A DNA stretch of 64,000 nucleotides from Gammaproteobacteria bacterium. GTDB taxonomy: Bacteria > Pseudomonadota > Gammaproteobacteria > Steroidobacterales > Woeseiaceae. The notes under the pieces are model-generated. The model was given only the letters and a program-made list of their open reading frames with translations, was not told where the DNA came from and made no database searches. The position numbers and the translations under genes are program-made. Shown here in pieces: positions 33,972 through 42,051 of this stretch (its first letter is position 1; every line of letters begins with the position of its first letter). Where the stretch lies: assembly GCA_022600955.1 (NCBI GenBank), contig JAHZJK010000031.1, positions 62,001-126,000 of the forward strand. Direction: 5' to 3'.

Positions 33972-35142
33972 TATCCCGAGCCTCGCGTAATCCGGTAATC
34001 ATTGATGAGCGTAGCAGGAACTCACGGCAGCGGAGTTCGTCAGCTTCGATCTCTGCGAGTTCAGCCAGTCGTTGTAACTGCAGGCTGGGATCCTGAGTTG
34101 CCATGCGCGCTCGATTGGCTGCCGCCTGCGGAATAATGTTTTTCGATACGAGCATATGGCGTTGCCTGTGATAGCGATCCAGAAGCCTGTCGTCTGCGCC
34201 TTCAATTACCTGCTGCAGTTTTTCACTGAGGTTGATGGCGTCATGAATGCCGCCGTTCATGCCCATCCCGCCGCTCGGTGGATTTAAATGCGCTGCGTCT
34301 CCGGCCAGCAAGACGCGGCCACAGCGAAACCGGTCGACGCAGCGCTCGTAAACTCGGTATGGACTGATGTCGATAATGTCAGCGGCCGCCGCGTCCGGAT
34401 GGATAAAACCAAGCCATTCGCGCACACGCGATTCATCGGCGGCGACGTCGAGTTCCTCAACACCCGGATACAGGCTCGCTCGCCAAATCTCTCGAAGCTG
34501 TAGCAAGCTGTATGGGCCACGAGCAGACCAGCAATAATTGACGCCGGAGATATCCCGCAGCGCTTCGTGAAAAGGGAAGCTTGTCGACACCAGCACTGAC
34601 GAGTGCGTATAGGTCTTGCCGCTATACTCCAGACCCAGCGACGCCCGTACGTTACTGCTGGCACCGTCTGCACCGATCAGCCAGTCGGCGCGCACCGTTG
34701 AATCTGCAAACCTGGCCTCGACGGCGCCCGTTTCTTGAGATAACGAAAGCAATGCTTTGTCGAATTCTACTTTTACACCCAATGCCAGTAAGGCATCGAT
34801 CGCGATGCTGCAATAGCGGTGCTGTTCAACCTGCAGGCGGTACGGATGAGAAGTCGCGTCGGCAATTCGTCCGAGATCAAACTTCACGGCGCGTTCCGAT
34901 TCGTGATGTCGGAGTTGAAACTCTGCGACCCGAAGTCCCTGCTCCAGGAGTTTGTTGGCCAGTCCCAGCTCGGCAATCATGTCCAGAGTCGGCGGATGAA
35001 AGGTCGACGCTCGCATGCGAGTGTCCACCCCGACAGCCGAGTCGACGACCATTACCTTGATGTTGCGCTGCGCGAGTGCCAGTGCCGAAGTGAGCCCTAC
35101 CGGACCCGCGCCCGCGATAAGGACCGTTGTGGCCTGGCTCAT
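33964..35142 (-). CDS. FAD-dependent monooxygenase (group A, PHBH/PheA type)
   Basis: 392 residues. The FAD Rossmann motif GAGPVG is at 11-16, the NADPH/FAD DG motif lies in WLIGADGASSNVR, and the ribityl GD motif in LLAGDAAHLNPPSGGMGMN. These are diagnostic of group A flavin monooxygenases that hydroxylate activated aromatic or heteroaromatic rings with NAD(P)H and oxygen. It has no C-terminal thioredoxin-like extension, so it is of the short type. It overlaps the aldehyde dehydrogenase gene by 4 bp and the racemase-like gene by 8 bp, so translation is probably coupled. Confidence 0.92.
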   Translation of the reverse strand: MSQATTVLIAGAGPVGLTSALALAQRNIKVMVVDSAVGVDTRMRASTFHPPTLDMIAELGLANKLLEQGLRVAEFQLRHHESERAVKFDLGRIADATSHPYRLQVEQHRYCSIAIDALLALGVKVEFDKALLSLSQETGAVEARFADSTVRADWLIGADGASSNVRASLGLEYSGKTYTHSSVLVSTSFPFHEALRDISGVNYCWSARGPYSLLQLREIWRASLYPGVEELDVAADESRVREWLGFIHPDAAAADIIDISPYRVYERCVDRFRCGRVLLAGDAAHLNPPSGGMGMNGGIHDAINLSEKLQQVIEGADDRLLDRYHRQRHMLVSKNIIPQAAANRARMATQDPSLQLQRLAELAEIEADELRCREFLLRSSMITGLREARDIE

Positions 35143-36566
35143 TCAGCGTCTTCCGCGCGCGCCTCGATCGGAATGACTGCGCCGCGATTCAGGTACAGCG
35201 CTTTTTGTCTGAAAAATCGTGTCATACCGGTAGAGCCCATGCGGGACGGGCCGATACCGGACATCTTGTAGGCGTTTTTTCGGGCTTCGAAGATCATGGC
35301 CGTCATGCCCGCATCGTTAATGCTGATGCCGCCCGCATCAATTTTCTCTGCGAATTCTATAGCGGCATCTTCGGACGGTGCGAACACCGCCGCGGACAGC
35401 CCGTAGTGTGTTTCGTTTGCGAGTTGCAGGGCTTGTTGCTCCGAATCGTAGGACATCACTGGCATCAGCGGGCCGAAAGTCTCTTCACACATTACAGCCA
35501 TGTTGTGGTCAACATTACTCAGCACGGTCGGTTCAATCCAGATACCGCCGCCTTGGTGTAATACTTTGCCGCCTGTATTGACGATCGCGCCCTTGGCGAT
35601 TGCGTCGTTAATGTGTGCTTCGATTATGTCGGCCTGCCTATCGAAAATAAGTGGACCAATAATGCCGCTGCCAATATCCGGATAACTGAGTTTGGTCGCC
35701 GCTGCTTTCGCCGATAGTCGATCGACAAATTGCTGGTACTGGCTCTCATGCACATAGATGCGCTCAATGGATTGGCATGCCTGGCCGGTTGCGGTCACCG
35801 AGGCGCGCAGAATCGCTGTTGCGGCGCGTTCGATATCGCTGCCGGGTAGCACAACGGCAGGGTCTTTGCCGCCCAGTTCCAAAAATGCAGGTATAAACGC
35901 TTCGGCTGCAGCTGCAGCAACTTTGCGTCCCGTAGCGACGCTGCCTGTAAACGCAACGACGTCGACGTTGCCAACGAGCGCTGAACCGCTGCGCCCATCG
36001 CCGGAAATGAATGCAAGCACATCGTTAAGCGCAGGTACTTTGGCGATAGTATCCGCCACCGGTGCTGCAAAACGTGGAGTGACTTCGCTCGGTTTGATAA
36101 TGGCCGCACAACCAGCCAACAACGCCGGAATCGCGTCTATAAATGACAAAAGAAACGGAAAATTCCAGGGGCTGATCACGCCGAGCAACGGGTAGGGGTC
36201 CTGGCGCTGTTGCAGCGCGACGTCTGGCATGCCTTGTGACGGCCACTCTTCATTGCTCAGCATTCCCGGTGCTTGTTCGCACCAGCGGTCTATCATCCCA
36301 AGCACTCCGTAGAGTTCGCCCTCAGCCGCTTTGCGGCGCCCTGTATCGACTACGAGCGCGCCGACGATGTCTTCTGCTGATTCGGCGAGCACGGCTTTCC
36401 ACGATTGCATGACGACAATTCGAGCATCGATGCCGATATCGAGCCAGCCACGTTGAGCGCGTCGCAGATTTGCGGCCACGGATTCAATTTGTGTCGCATC
36501 AGCAACGCCGATTTCGTAATCGAACTGGCCGGTGCGAGGATTTCGGATCGAAAGTTTTTCTGTCAT
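35139..36566 (-). CDS. NAD(P)-dependent aldehyde dehydrogenase
   Basis: 475 residues, the standard ALDH length. PWNFP supplies Asn135, LELGGKDP the general base Glu230, and GQACQSIERIYV the nucleophile Cys264. FTGSVATGRKV contacts the cofactor. It oxidises an aldehyde to a carboxylic acid in the cytosol. It overlaps the monooxygenase gene by 4 bp and the exported VOC gene by 4 bp. Benzaldehyde or succinate-semialdehyde dehydrogenase relatives share this pattern; the aldehyde here is unknown. Confidence 0.93.
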   Translation of the reverse strand: MTEKLSIRNPRTGQFDYEIGVADATQIESVAANLRRAQRGWLDIGIDARIVVMQSWKAVLAESAEDIVGALVVDTGRRKAAEGELYGVLGMIDRWCEQAPGMLSNEEWPSQGMPDVALQQRQDPYPLLGVISPWNFPFLLSFIDAIPALLAGCAAIIKPSEVTPRFAAPVADTIAKVPALNDVLAFISGDGRSGSALVGNVDVVAFTGSVATGRKVAAAAAEAFIPAFLELGGKDPAVVLPGSDIERAATAILRASVTATGQACQSIERIYVHESQYQQFVDRLSAKAAATKLSYPDIGSGIIGPLIFDRQADIIEAHINDAIAKGAIVNTGGKVLHQGGGIWIEPTVLSNVDHNMAVMCEETFGPLMPVMSYDSEQQALQLANETHYGLSAAVFAPSEDAAIEFAEKIDAGGISINDAGMTAMIFEARKNAYKMSGIGPSRMGSTGMTRFFRQKALYLNRGAVIPIEARAEDAE

Positions 36567-37126
36567 TTGAGTTCGTTCGTCAGCAGTTGATTCAGTTCAA
36601 TCACAAAGCCGTCAGGGTCTGTCAGCACACTGACCATGACAGGGATCGTGCCCTCACCGTCGTAAGATGGGTACTCTCTCTTTCCGGGTTCGTAGAGTGC
36701 ACGAACACCGCTAACCGCGCGTGCTTTGGCAAATGTTGCATCGAGGTCGTTGGTATTGAATAACAACACAATACTGCCGGTGCTGAACGGTTCATTTCCC
36801 TGGTGCGAGGCAGGCTTAACCGGTTTGGTGTATTGCAGCAGCCCGATTATGCCGATGAAGTTGTCATTGGCACGCAGGAACACGAGGCGCGAAGCACGTC
36901 GGGCCTCTGCGTCACTCGTCGCTTCCCGCGGCGTGCGAATTGCATTGTCGTAGATTACCTGCATACCCAGTGCGTCGCGGTAGAAGGCCAGCGATCGGTC
37001 TATATCGCGTACAACCAGCGTCGTGCGTCGCAAGTCGATCGGTAGTCGGTCGGATTCGGCAACGGGTTCCGCTGCCGCAAGGTTCAACAATAAAAGGGCC
37101 ACCAGGGCGGTTAGAAAACGTGTCAT
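36563..37126 (-). CDS. Exported VOC superfamily protein
   Basis: 187 residues from ATG 37126, preceded by an AGG ribosome site; an in-frame TTG 15 bp upstream is less likely. A Sec leader (MTRFLTALVALLLLNLAAA) precedes a VOC domain with RTTLVVRDIDRSLAFYRDALGMQVIYDN and a C-terminal LTDPDGFVIELNQL carrying the Glu ligand. VOC proteins are normally cytosolic, so a secreted one is unusual. It resembles the cytosolic member at 29546. It is the first gene of the leftward operon under operator site F. A periplasmic dioxygenase, isomerase or ligand-binding role would suit a substrate brought in by the TonB receptors. Confidence 0.84.
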   Translation of the reverse strand: MTRFLTALVALLLLNLAAAEPVAESDRLPIDLRRTTLVVRDIDRSLAFYRDALGMQVIYDNAIRTPREATSDAEARRASRLVFLRANDNFIGIIGLLQYTKPVKPASHQGNEPFSTGSIVLLFNTNDLDATFAKARAVSGVRALYEPGKREYPSYDGEGTIPVMVSVLTDPDGFVIELNQLLTNELK

Positions 37127-37175
37127 ATCAAGCCTGCTCAACGGCGCCAGTTTGCGGTCTCAGGCGCTAAAGGGT

Positions 37176-37193
37176 ATTTTGTTATATCATTAT
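37176..37193 (+). promoter_or_regulatory. Shared island operator, site F
   Basis: ATTTTGTTATATCATTAT lies between the exported VOC gene (50 bp) and the YciI-like gene (37 bp). The core TTGTTATAT is exact and the right half CATTAT matches site D. It would control the five-gene leftward operon and the YciI, membrane protein and MFS genes to the right. Confidence 0.57.
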
Positions 37194-37230
37194 GCCATCT
37201 TAGCTGATTTTGGCCTTCAGGGGGAATGCC

Positions 37231-37605
37231 ATGGCCCGTTTCGCGCCGACCGTACCGCGTATTGATAGCGATGTTTTTCTTGTCCTTTGCTATGACGGCG
37301 AGGGCAGCGCGGAGATTCGCGAGCGCGATCTGGACGGCCATCTGGAGTACGTCGAAATGCACACAGATCAGTACCTCGTCGCCGGGCCGCTTCGAGAACC
37401 AGGCACAAAGCCTCTGATCGGCAGTTTTTTTCTGCTTGCTGCCGAAAGTGCCGATGCAGCGCGTGCCGTTGTGGCAGGAGACCCGTATGTACAAAGCGGT
37501 CTGTATGTCCGGATCATTGTGCATGCCGCGGTGCCAGCAGGCGGGCGCTTTATGGGTGGCGTAATTTGGGAATCAGCAGACGCATTGCGCGGTAAGGCGT
37601 CTTAG
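37231..37605 (+). CDS. YciI-like (YCII domain) protein
   Basis: 124 residues from ATG 37231, which has AGGGGGAA five bases upstream; a longer TTG reading from 37210 has none. The YCII fold is shown by VFLVLCYDGEGSAEIRERDLDGHLEYVEMH with a conserved His-containing helix, YLVAGPLREPG, and then FFLLAAESADAARAVVAGDPYVQSGLYV. YciI and muconolactone isomerase-like proteins are small dimeric enzymes or dehalogenases. It is the first gene of a short rightward operon with the membrane protein and MFS genes. Confidence 0.82.
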   Translation: MARFAPTVPRIDSDVFLVLCYDGEGSAEIRERDLDGHLEYVEMHTDQYLVAGPLREPGTKPLIGSFFLLAAESADAARAVVAGDPYVQSGLYVRIIVHAAVPAGGRFMGGVIWESADALRGKAS

Positions 37606-37629
37606 AGCACTTAGTCAGGAGAACCTAGA

Positions 37630-38295
37630 ATGACCACATACCTGTTTCTGAAATGGGCGCACATTATCGCCATGGCTTACTGGCTGGGTGGAGAGTGGGG
37701 CGTTTTCAATGCGTCCAGACCGATTACGAATACCGATCTCAGTCTTGAGGAGCGTAAGCGCCACATGGAAACGGCGTATCGGATCGATATCTTGCCGCGC
37801 ACTGGCATCATCCTGTTGCTGCCGCTAGGACTGCATATGGGTGCCTTGCTCAATGTACAGCCATTGCAGGGACCCTGGATCGTCGGCATGTGGATACTGG
37901 TCGCTGGCTGGTTGTCGATTACCTACGGGGCATTTTTCAGTCGCGGTACCGACCGCGGAGTGATGCTGACCAAGATTGACGAGTCTTTTCGCTACATCGT
38001 AATTCCGGCTCTGCTAATTTTTGGAATCTACTCGCTGATAAAGGGCGCACCGTTTACAGCCCCTTGGTATGCAGCAAAGGCAGCTCTGTATGGTGTCGCG
38101 CTCATTATCGGTTTGCTGTTGCGATTCATCATGCGCCACTGGGTCATGCTCTTCAGGCAGATCGCCGCCGGACCGAATCCTGAAGCGGAAGCGCGTCTCG
38201 ACAAGGAACTGGCATTCGGCCGCGGACTCGCGTACATCTACTGGATAGTGATCGCAACCGTTGCCTACTTTGGCGTTGCGAAACCGATGTTCTAG
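37630..38295 (+). CDS. Membrane protein with K-x2-H-x5-WLGG motif (second)
   Basis: 221 residues, several hydrophobic helices, AGGAG eight bases before the ATG. FLKWAHIIAMAYWLGGEWGVF and LLLPLGLHMGALL repeat the pattern of the protein at 25260 (LLHILGFAYWLGGDLGVF, LPLGTHLAWKLG). The two are therefore paralogues in separate operons of the same island. Conserved histidines in two helices allow, but do not prove, haem or metal binding. Function unknown; an electron-transfer partner of a flavoprotein or redox enzyme is one idea. Confidence 0.72.
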   Translation: MTTYLFLKWAHIIAMAYWLGGEWGVFNASRPITNTDLSLEERKRHMETAYRIDILPRTGIILLLPLGLHMGALLNVQPLQGPWIVGMWILVAGWLSITYGAFFSRGTDRGVMLTKIDESFRYIVIPALLIFGIYSLIKGAPFTAPWYAAKAALYGVALIIGLLLRFIMRHWVMLFRQIAAGPNPEAEARLDKELAFGRGLAYIYWIVIATVAYFGVAKPMF

Positions 38296-38330
38296 GCAGG
38301 TCCGACAAAAACAAGAAAGAAGAGCGCTTA

Positions 38331-39596
38331 ATGGCTTCAAAATACGCCGAGTTCAGATATGGCTGGCCCGTCGTCCTCGCGTCCGCGATCGGCATCGGGC
38401 TGGGCATGTCACCACTGCCATTCTATACGCTAGGTGTATTTGCGGGCCCACTGGCGATCGAGTTCGGTTGGGGATACACCGAGATCATGATGGGTCTCGC
38501 GTTCTTCACTGCAACCGCTGTCTTTGCAAGTCCGCTCATTGGATACCTTGCTGATAAGTATGGGCCACGGCGAGTAGCGCTGACGTCTATCGTGTTTTTC
38601 TCTTTTGCGATGATGTCGTTTTCCCTCACGAATGGCTCAACCGTGATATGGATACTCAATTGGTGTTTGCTCGCAATCTGCGGCGCAGGTACGTTGCCAA
38701 TTACGTGGACACGTGCTGTCAATGGCTGGTTTTTCGAGAAGCGTGGTTTGGCACTCGGGTTTTCACTCATCGGAACCGGGCTGTTTGGATTGCTGGCGAA
38801 GCAGTACGCGTTTTTCCTTATAGAGTTAGTCGGCTGGCGGCTGGCCTACGTCGGCGTTGGCGCCTTGCCACTCATGATTGCGTGGCCGGTTGCATTTTTC
38901 CTGTTCCGCGACACCTCCGATCCCAAGGTCGCTGACAAAGTCGCCCTGATGGAGCGCAAAACCGAGAAACCGAAGGTCAGGTATGGTGGACTGTCTCTCA
39001 AAGAAGCTATCAAAGACTGGCGTTTCTGGTTGCTGGCGTACAGCTTCGTACCGATTTCATTTGCCGTCGGTGGTCCAATACCAAATCTGGAAACAATGCT
39101 CGGTGGCAAAGGTTTTGCTCCGGGCGATGCAGTCACGCTCGCCAGCCTGCTGGGTATCGCTGTGATTATCGGGCGCGTAGTCGGTGGCTTCCTGATTGAT
39201 CATTTCTGGGCACCTGCCGTAGCCGCAATCATTCTCAGTTTGCCGGCGATCGCGACATTCATGCTCGCCCAATCCGATATCAGTTTCATCTACGCGGCAA
39301 CTGCAATCATGATTCTCGGCGCCGCAGCTGGCGTGGAGTACGATCTCATGGCATACCTGGTGTCGCGCTATTTCGGATTGCTGCACTACGCCGTGATTTA
39401 CGGTGCCTTGTATGGTTTCTTTGCGCTGGGTTCGGGAGTTGCGCCCGTCGTATTCGGGGCCTACTACGATGCCAGTGGCAGCTATGACGAGATTCTGAAA
39501 ATCTCGTCAGTGCTGTTCCTCATAGGCGCCATACCCTTGTTGCTGCTCGGCAAGTATCGCGACTACCAGGAGCCGCTCGACGATAGCGCGAGCTAA
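38331..39596 (+). CDS. MFS transporter, monocarboxylate/oxalate-formate antiporter-like
   Basis: 421 residues, twelve hydrophobic segments. GWPVVLASAIGIGLGMSPLPFYTLGVFAGPL and FGWGYTEIMMGLAFFTATAVFASPLIGYLADKYGPRR are typical of the MCT/OxlT branch. VNGWFFEKRGLALGFSLIGTG is the conserved cytoplasmic half. It probably carries a monocarboxylate or dicarboxylate. It follows the membrane protein gene by 35 bp in the rightward operon. The stop overlaps the convergent double-VOC gene by 4 bp. Confidence 0.88.
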   Translation: MASKYAEFRYGWPVVLASAIGIGLGMSPLPFYTLGVFAGPLAIEFGWGYTEIMMGLAFFTATAVFASPLIGYLADKYGPRRVALTSIVFFSFAMMSFSLTNGSTVIWILNWCLLAICGAGTLPITWTRAVNGWFFEKRGLALGFSLIGTGLFGLLAKQYAFFLIELVGWRLAYVGVGALPLMIAWPVAFFLFRDTSDPKVADKVALMERKTEKPKVRYGGLSLKEAIKDWRFWLLAYSFVPISFAVGGPIPNLETMLGGKGFAPGDAVTLASLLGIAVIIGRVVGGFLIDHFWAPAVAAIILSLPAIATFMLAQSDISFIYAATAIMILGAAAGVEYDLMAYLVSRYFGLLHYAVIYGALYGFFALGSGVAPVVFGAYYDASGSYDEILKISSVLFLIGAIPLLLLGKYRDYQEPLDDSAS

Positions 39597-40489
39597 GCTT
39601 CGACTATCTCGACCAGCGTGCCGTCCATTGCGCGCAACGTTCCCGCGCGTTTTCCGCCATAAACTGCCGAGTCGTGTGCGGCCGGTGCTGTTATCCAGAG
39701 GTCCTTGTTGCGCTCTTCGACAGCGTCAAAGTCAGGTACCCAAAACGTGCCAATTGCAACGCCTTGTGGCAGCTCATCTTCGTAGTGCGGGCGAATTTCG
39801 GCTTGCGGCGGCATTTGGTCGAGCTCAAGGAACACGTCTTTGCCATGAATCATGGTCGAGATGACGTGCGGATCGTCGAGTGGCAGATCGAACGCACCGG
39901 CCAGCATTGTGTAAACGATCTCCATATGCTCGCGGCCGGTCTTGAATCCAAGATGCTCATCCAGCCATTCCTGTGAAGACTTCATATCGGAACATGCCAT
40001 CACAAGAATAAACAGCTTGTCGATCATGGATGCAGCACGTGGCAAGTCGAACTCGGGAAGGTTTTCGCGTATTTGAGTGAAATACACGATCTCCTGGTCC
40101 TGACCTTTCACTTGCATCGGGTATATCGCTGGTAAGCCATCCAGCTCCTTGGGCGGGCCGATGACTTCAAACGGCGATTGCAGGATTCGTTCGTTTACGG
40201 CGAGCACATCCTGGACGCAGACCTCAATGGCAGCCCAGCCGTATGTGCGTAGCGCAACATAGCCCGGGTGAATACGGTTCTCAACGAAGCGAATAAATAT
40301 ATCAACGCCGGAGGAGGGACGTAATACCGCATAGCGACGTCCAGCTGCTTTCGCGCAACCCCAGCTCTTGGCCAGGACGTCATCAAGTTCACCCTGTTCT
40401 TCCACCGAGTAGTCGAGCCAGTCGCAGTAGGTGTCGATTGAACGATTTAGATCGGCGACCGAAAGGGTCGCGGCACGCATGAGTTCCAA
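39593..40489 (-). CDS. Two-module VOC superfamily protein
   Basis: About 298 residues. The start is probably TTG 40489, five bases after a CGGAGA site; ATG 40480, nine bases inside, is the alternative but lacks a ribosome site. A reading from 40669 overlaps the divergent gene and is rejected. Two glyoxalase-type halves are seen, AATLSVADLNRSIDTYCDWLDYSVEEQ near the N-terminus and KLFILVMACSDMKSSQEWLDEHLGFKTG from about 170. Two-module VOC proteins are often extradiol dioxygenases, but I cannot place a full His/His/Glu set. It diverges from the amine oxidase gene under site G. Confidence 0.78.
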   Translation of the reverse strand: MELMRAATLSVADLNRSIDTYCDWLDYSVEEQGELDDVLAKSWGCAKAAGRRYAVLRPSSGVDIFIRFVENRIHPGYVALRTYGWAAIEVCVQDVLAVNERILQSPFEVIGPPKELDGLPAIYPMQVKGQDQEIVYFTQIRENLPEFDLPRAASMIDKLFILVMACSDMKSSQEWLDEHLGFKTGREHMEIVYTMLAGAFDLPLDDPHVISTMIHGKDVFLELDQMPPQAEIRPHYEDELPQGVAIGTFWVPDFDAVEERNKDLWITAPAAHDSAVYGGKRAGTLRAMDGTLVEIVEA

Positions 40490-40550
40490 TGGTTTCTCCG
40501 GGTCCGGGCACCAGCACAGCCGCGCTTTGCCCGTTAAATGACTTAATGTT

Positions 40551-40568
40551 AGTATTTTATAACAAAGA
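40551..40568 (-). promoter_or_regulatory. Shared island operator, site G
   Basis: On the minus strand TCTTTGTTATAAAATACT, between the two-module VOC gene and the flavin amine oxidase gene, 16 bp before the latter's start. The TTGTTATA core is exact; the flanks are weaker. It sits where an extended -10 region would lie for the rightward operon. Confidence 0.5.
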
Positions 40569-40583
40569 CACTCCGGGGGAGCA

Positions 40584-42023
40584 ATGCCACAATTTACACG
40601 TCGCCGTTTTGTTGCGGGGTTAGGCGCCAGCCTGCTGCCGTGGCAGTACGCGGCATCTGCATCGCCCAAGGTCGCCGTCGTTGGAGCAGGACTTGCCGGA
40701 CTCGCGGCCGCCTGGGAACTGAAGCAGGCAGGCGTGGACGTGACCCTGATCGAAGCGTCGCAGCGAGCGGGCGGGCGTGTAAAAACAGTGCGCGGCCATT
40801 TCGCAGACGATGCCTGGGTCGATCTGGGCGGACAGACATCAGGCGCCCTGTATGCAAACTTCTTCTACTACTCGGCGCGCTTTGGACTGGAATTTGAAGC
40901 ACAGCGGGAAATCACCCAGCGTCCGGATTTCTTGCTGCACTTGCAAGACAAGCTTTACAGCGCTGCCGCGCTGAAGAATGACCCGACGCTGTGGCCGCTG
41001 GATCTGCACGAACAGGAAAAGCCTTTGGCGCCCTCGCGTTTGATCGGTCACTACCTGATGCCGATCGCGCAGGAAATTGGCACGATCGAAAAAGTGCTGG
41101 ACGCAAGATTTCAGCACTATGACGCCCTGACGCTGCGGCAACTCCTGATACAGCAAGGCGCATCCGACGCAGCAATTGAGCTGATCGACCACTCTCTGAA
41201 TTACAACAGTGTCGATACTGTATCGGCTTTGAGCGCGTTGCGAGACAGCGTGCGTTTCCTGCATATGCGTGGTGGCCAGGCGCTGAATCTCAAAAATGGC
41301 AATTCAAGCCTGCCGGAGGCATTTGCTGAGGATCTTGGTGCTGTCATCCGGTATGACCACAAACTGTCGTCGTTGAGTCAGAACGACGATGGCGTGCAGT
41401 TACAAGTCGAAACAAATGGCCAGACCGATACGCTGTATGCTGACCGCGCCGTCATCGCCATACCGTTTACATCGTTGCGAAAGATTGACATCGAGCCAGC
41501 CTTGCCGGCAGCTCGCTGCAAGATCATCAATGAGTTGCCGTACACTCAGATTGCTCAGGTATTCTTGCAGACCAAGAGCCGCTTCTGGGAGCGTGGCACG
41601 CCCGTTGCTGCTGTTGTTTCAGACGGACCGATGGAAAGGTTGTTTAACCTCAGCGACAAGCTCAAGGGCGACCGTGGACTGCTGGTCAACTGGATAAATG
41701 GCGTCGGCACGACACGCATAGCCAGCAAGGACCCGGAACAACACCTGCAGAATGTCAAAAATGAGATTTACGCGATCTGGCCAGACGCCAAAGGCCAGAT
41801 CGAAACGACCCTCACAAACAATTGGGGCCAGAGTTACGTAGAGGGGGCCTATGCGCATTACGCACCGGGTCAAATGTCGAAGTACGCTACAGAAATTCCA
41901 AAACCTGTTGGTCGGCTGCACTTTGCCGGCGAACACACAGAACTGGTTGCGCCAGGCATGGAAGGCGCATTGACATCGGGGAAAAGGGCTGCAGCCGAAA
42001 TACTCGCGTTGCCGCCCAAATAA
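40584..42023 (+). CDS. Tat-exported flavin-dependent amine oxidase family protein
   Basis: 479 residues. A twin-arginine leader (TRRRFVAGLGASLLPW) is followed by the FAD Rossmann segment KVAVVGAGLAGLAAAWELKQ and the second dinucleotide motif EASQRAGGRVKTVRG. The C-terminal FAD segment is RLHFAGEHTELVAPGMEGALTSG. This is the monoamine/polyamine oxidase and protoporphyrinogen/phytoene desaturase-like superfamily. Export after folding with FAD bound fits the Tat route, so oxidation happens in the periplasm. It is followed 28 bp later by the second TonB receptor gene. A role in oxidising an imported substrate before inner-membrane transport is plausible. Confidence 0.9.
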   Translation: MPQFTRRRFVAGLGASLLPWQYAASASPKVAVVGAGLAGLAAAWELKQAGVDVTLIEASQRAGGRVKTVRGHFADDAWVDLGGQTSGALYANFFYYSARFGLEFEAQREITQRPDFLLHLQDKLYSAAALKNDPTLWPLDLHEQEKPLAPSRLIGHYLMPIAQEIGTIEKVLDARFQHYDALTLRQLLIQQGASDAAIELIDHSLNYNSVDTVSALSALRDSVRFLHMRGGQALNLKNGNSSLPEAFAEDLGAVIRYDHKLSSLSQNDDGVQLQVETNGQTDTLYADRAVIAIPFTSLRKIDIEPALPAARCKIINELPYTQIAQVFLQTKSRFWERGTPVAAVVSDGPMERLFNLSDKLKGDRGLLVNWINGVGTTRIASKDPEQHLQNVKNEIYAIWPDAKGQIETTLTNNWGQSYVEGAYAHYAPGQMSKYATEIPKPVGRLHFAGEHTELVAPGMEGALTSGKRAAAEILALPPK

Positions 42024-42051
42024 AAATCAACCAATAAAAGAGTACAGCGAT

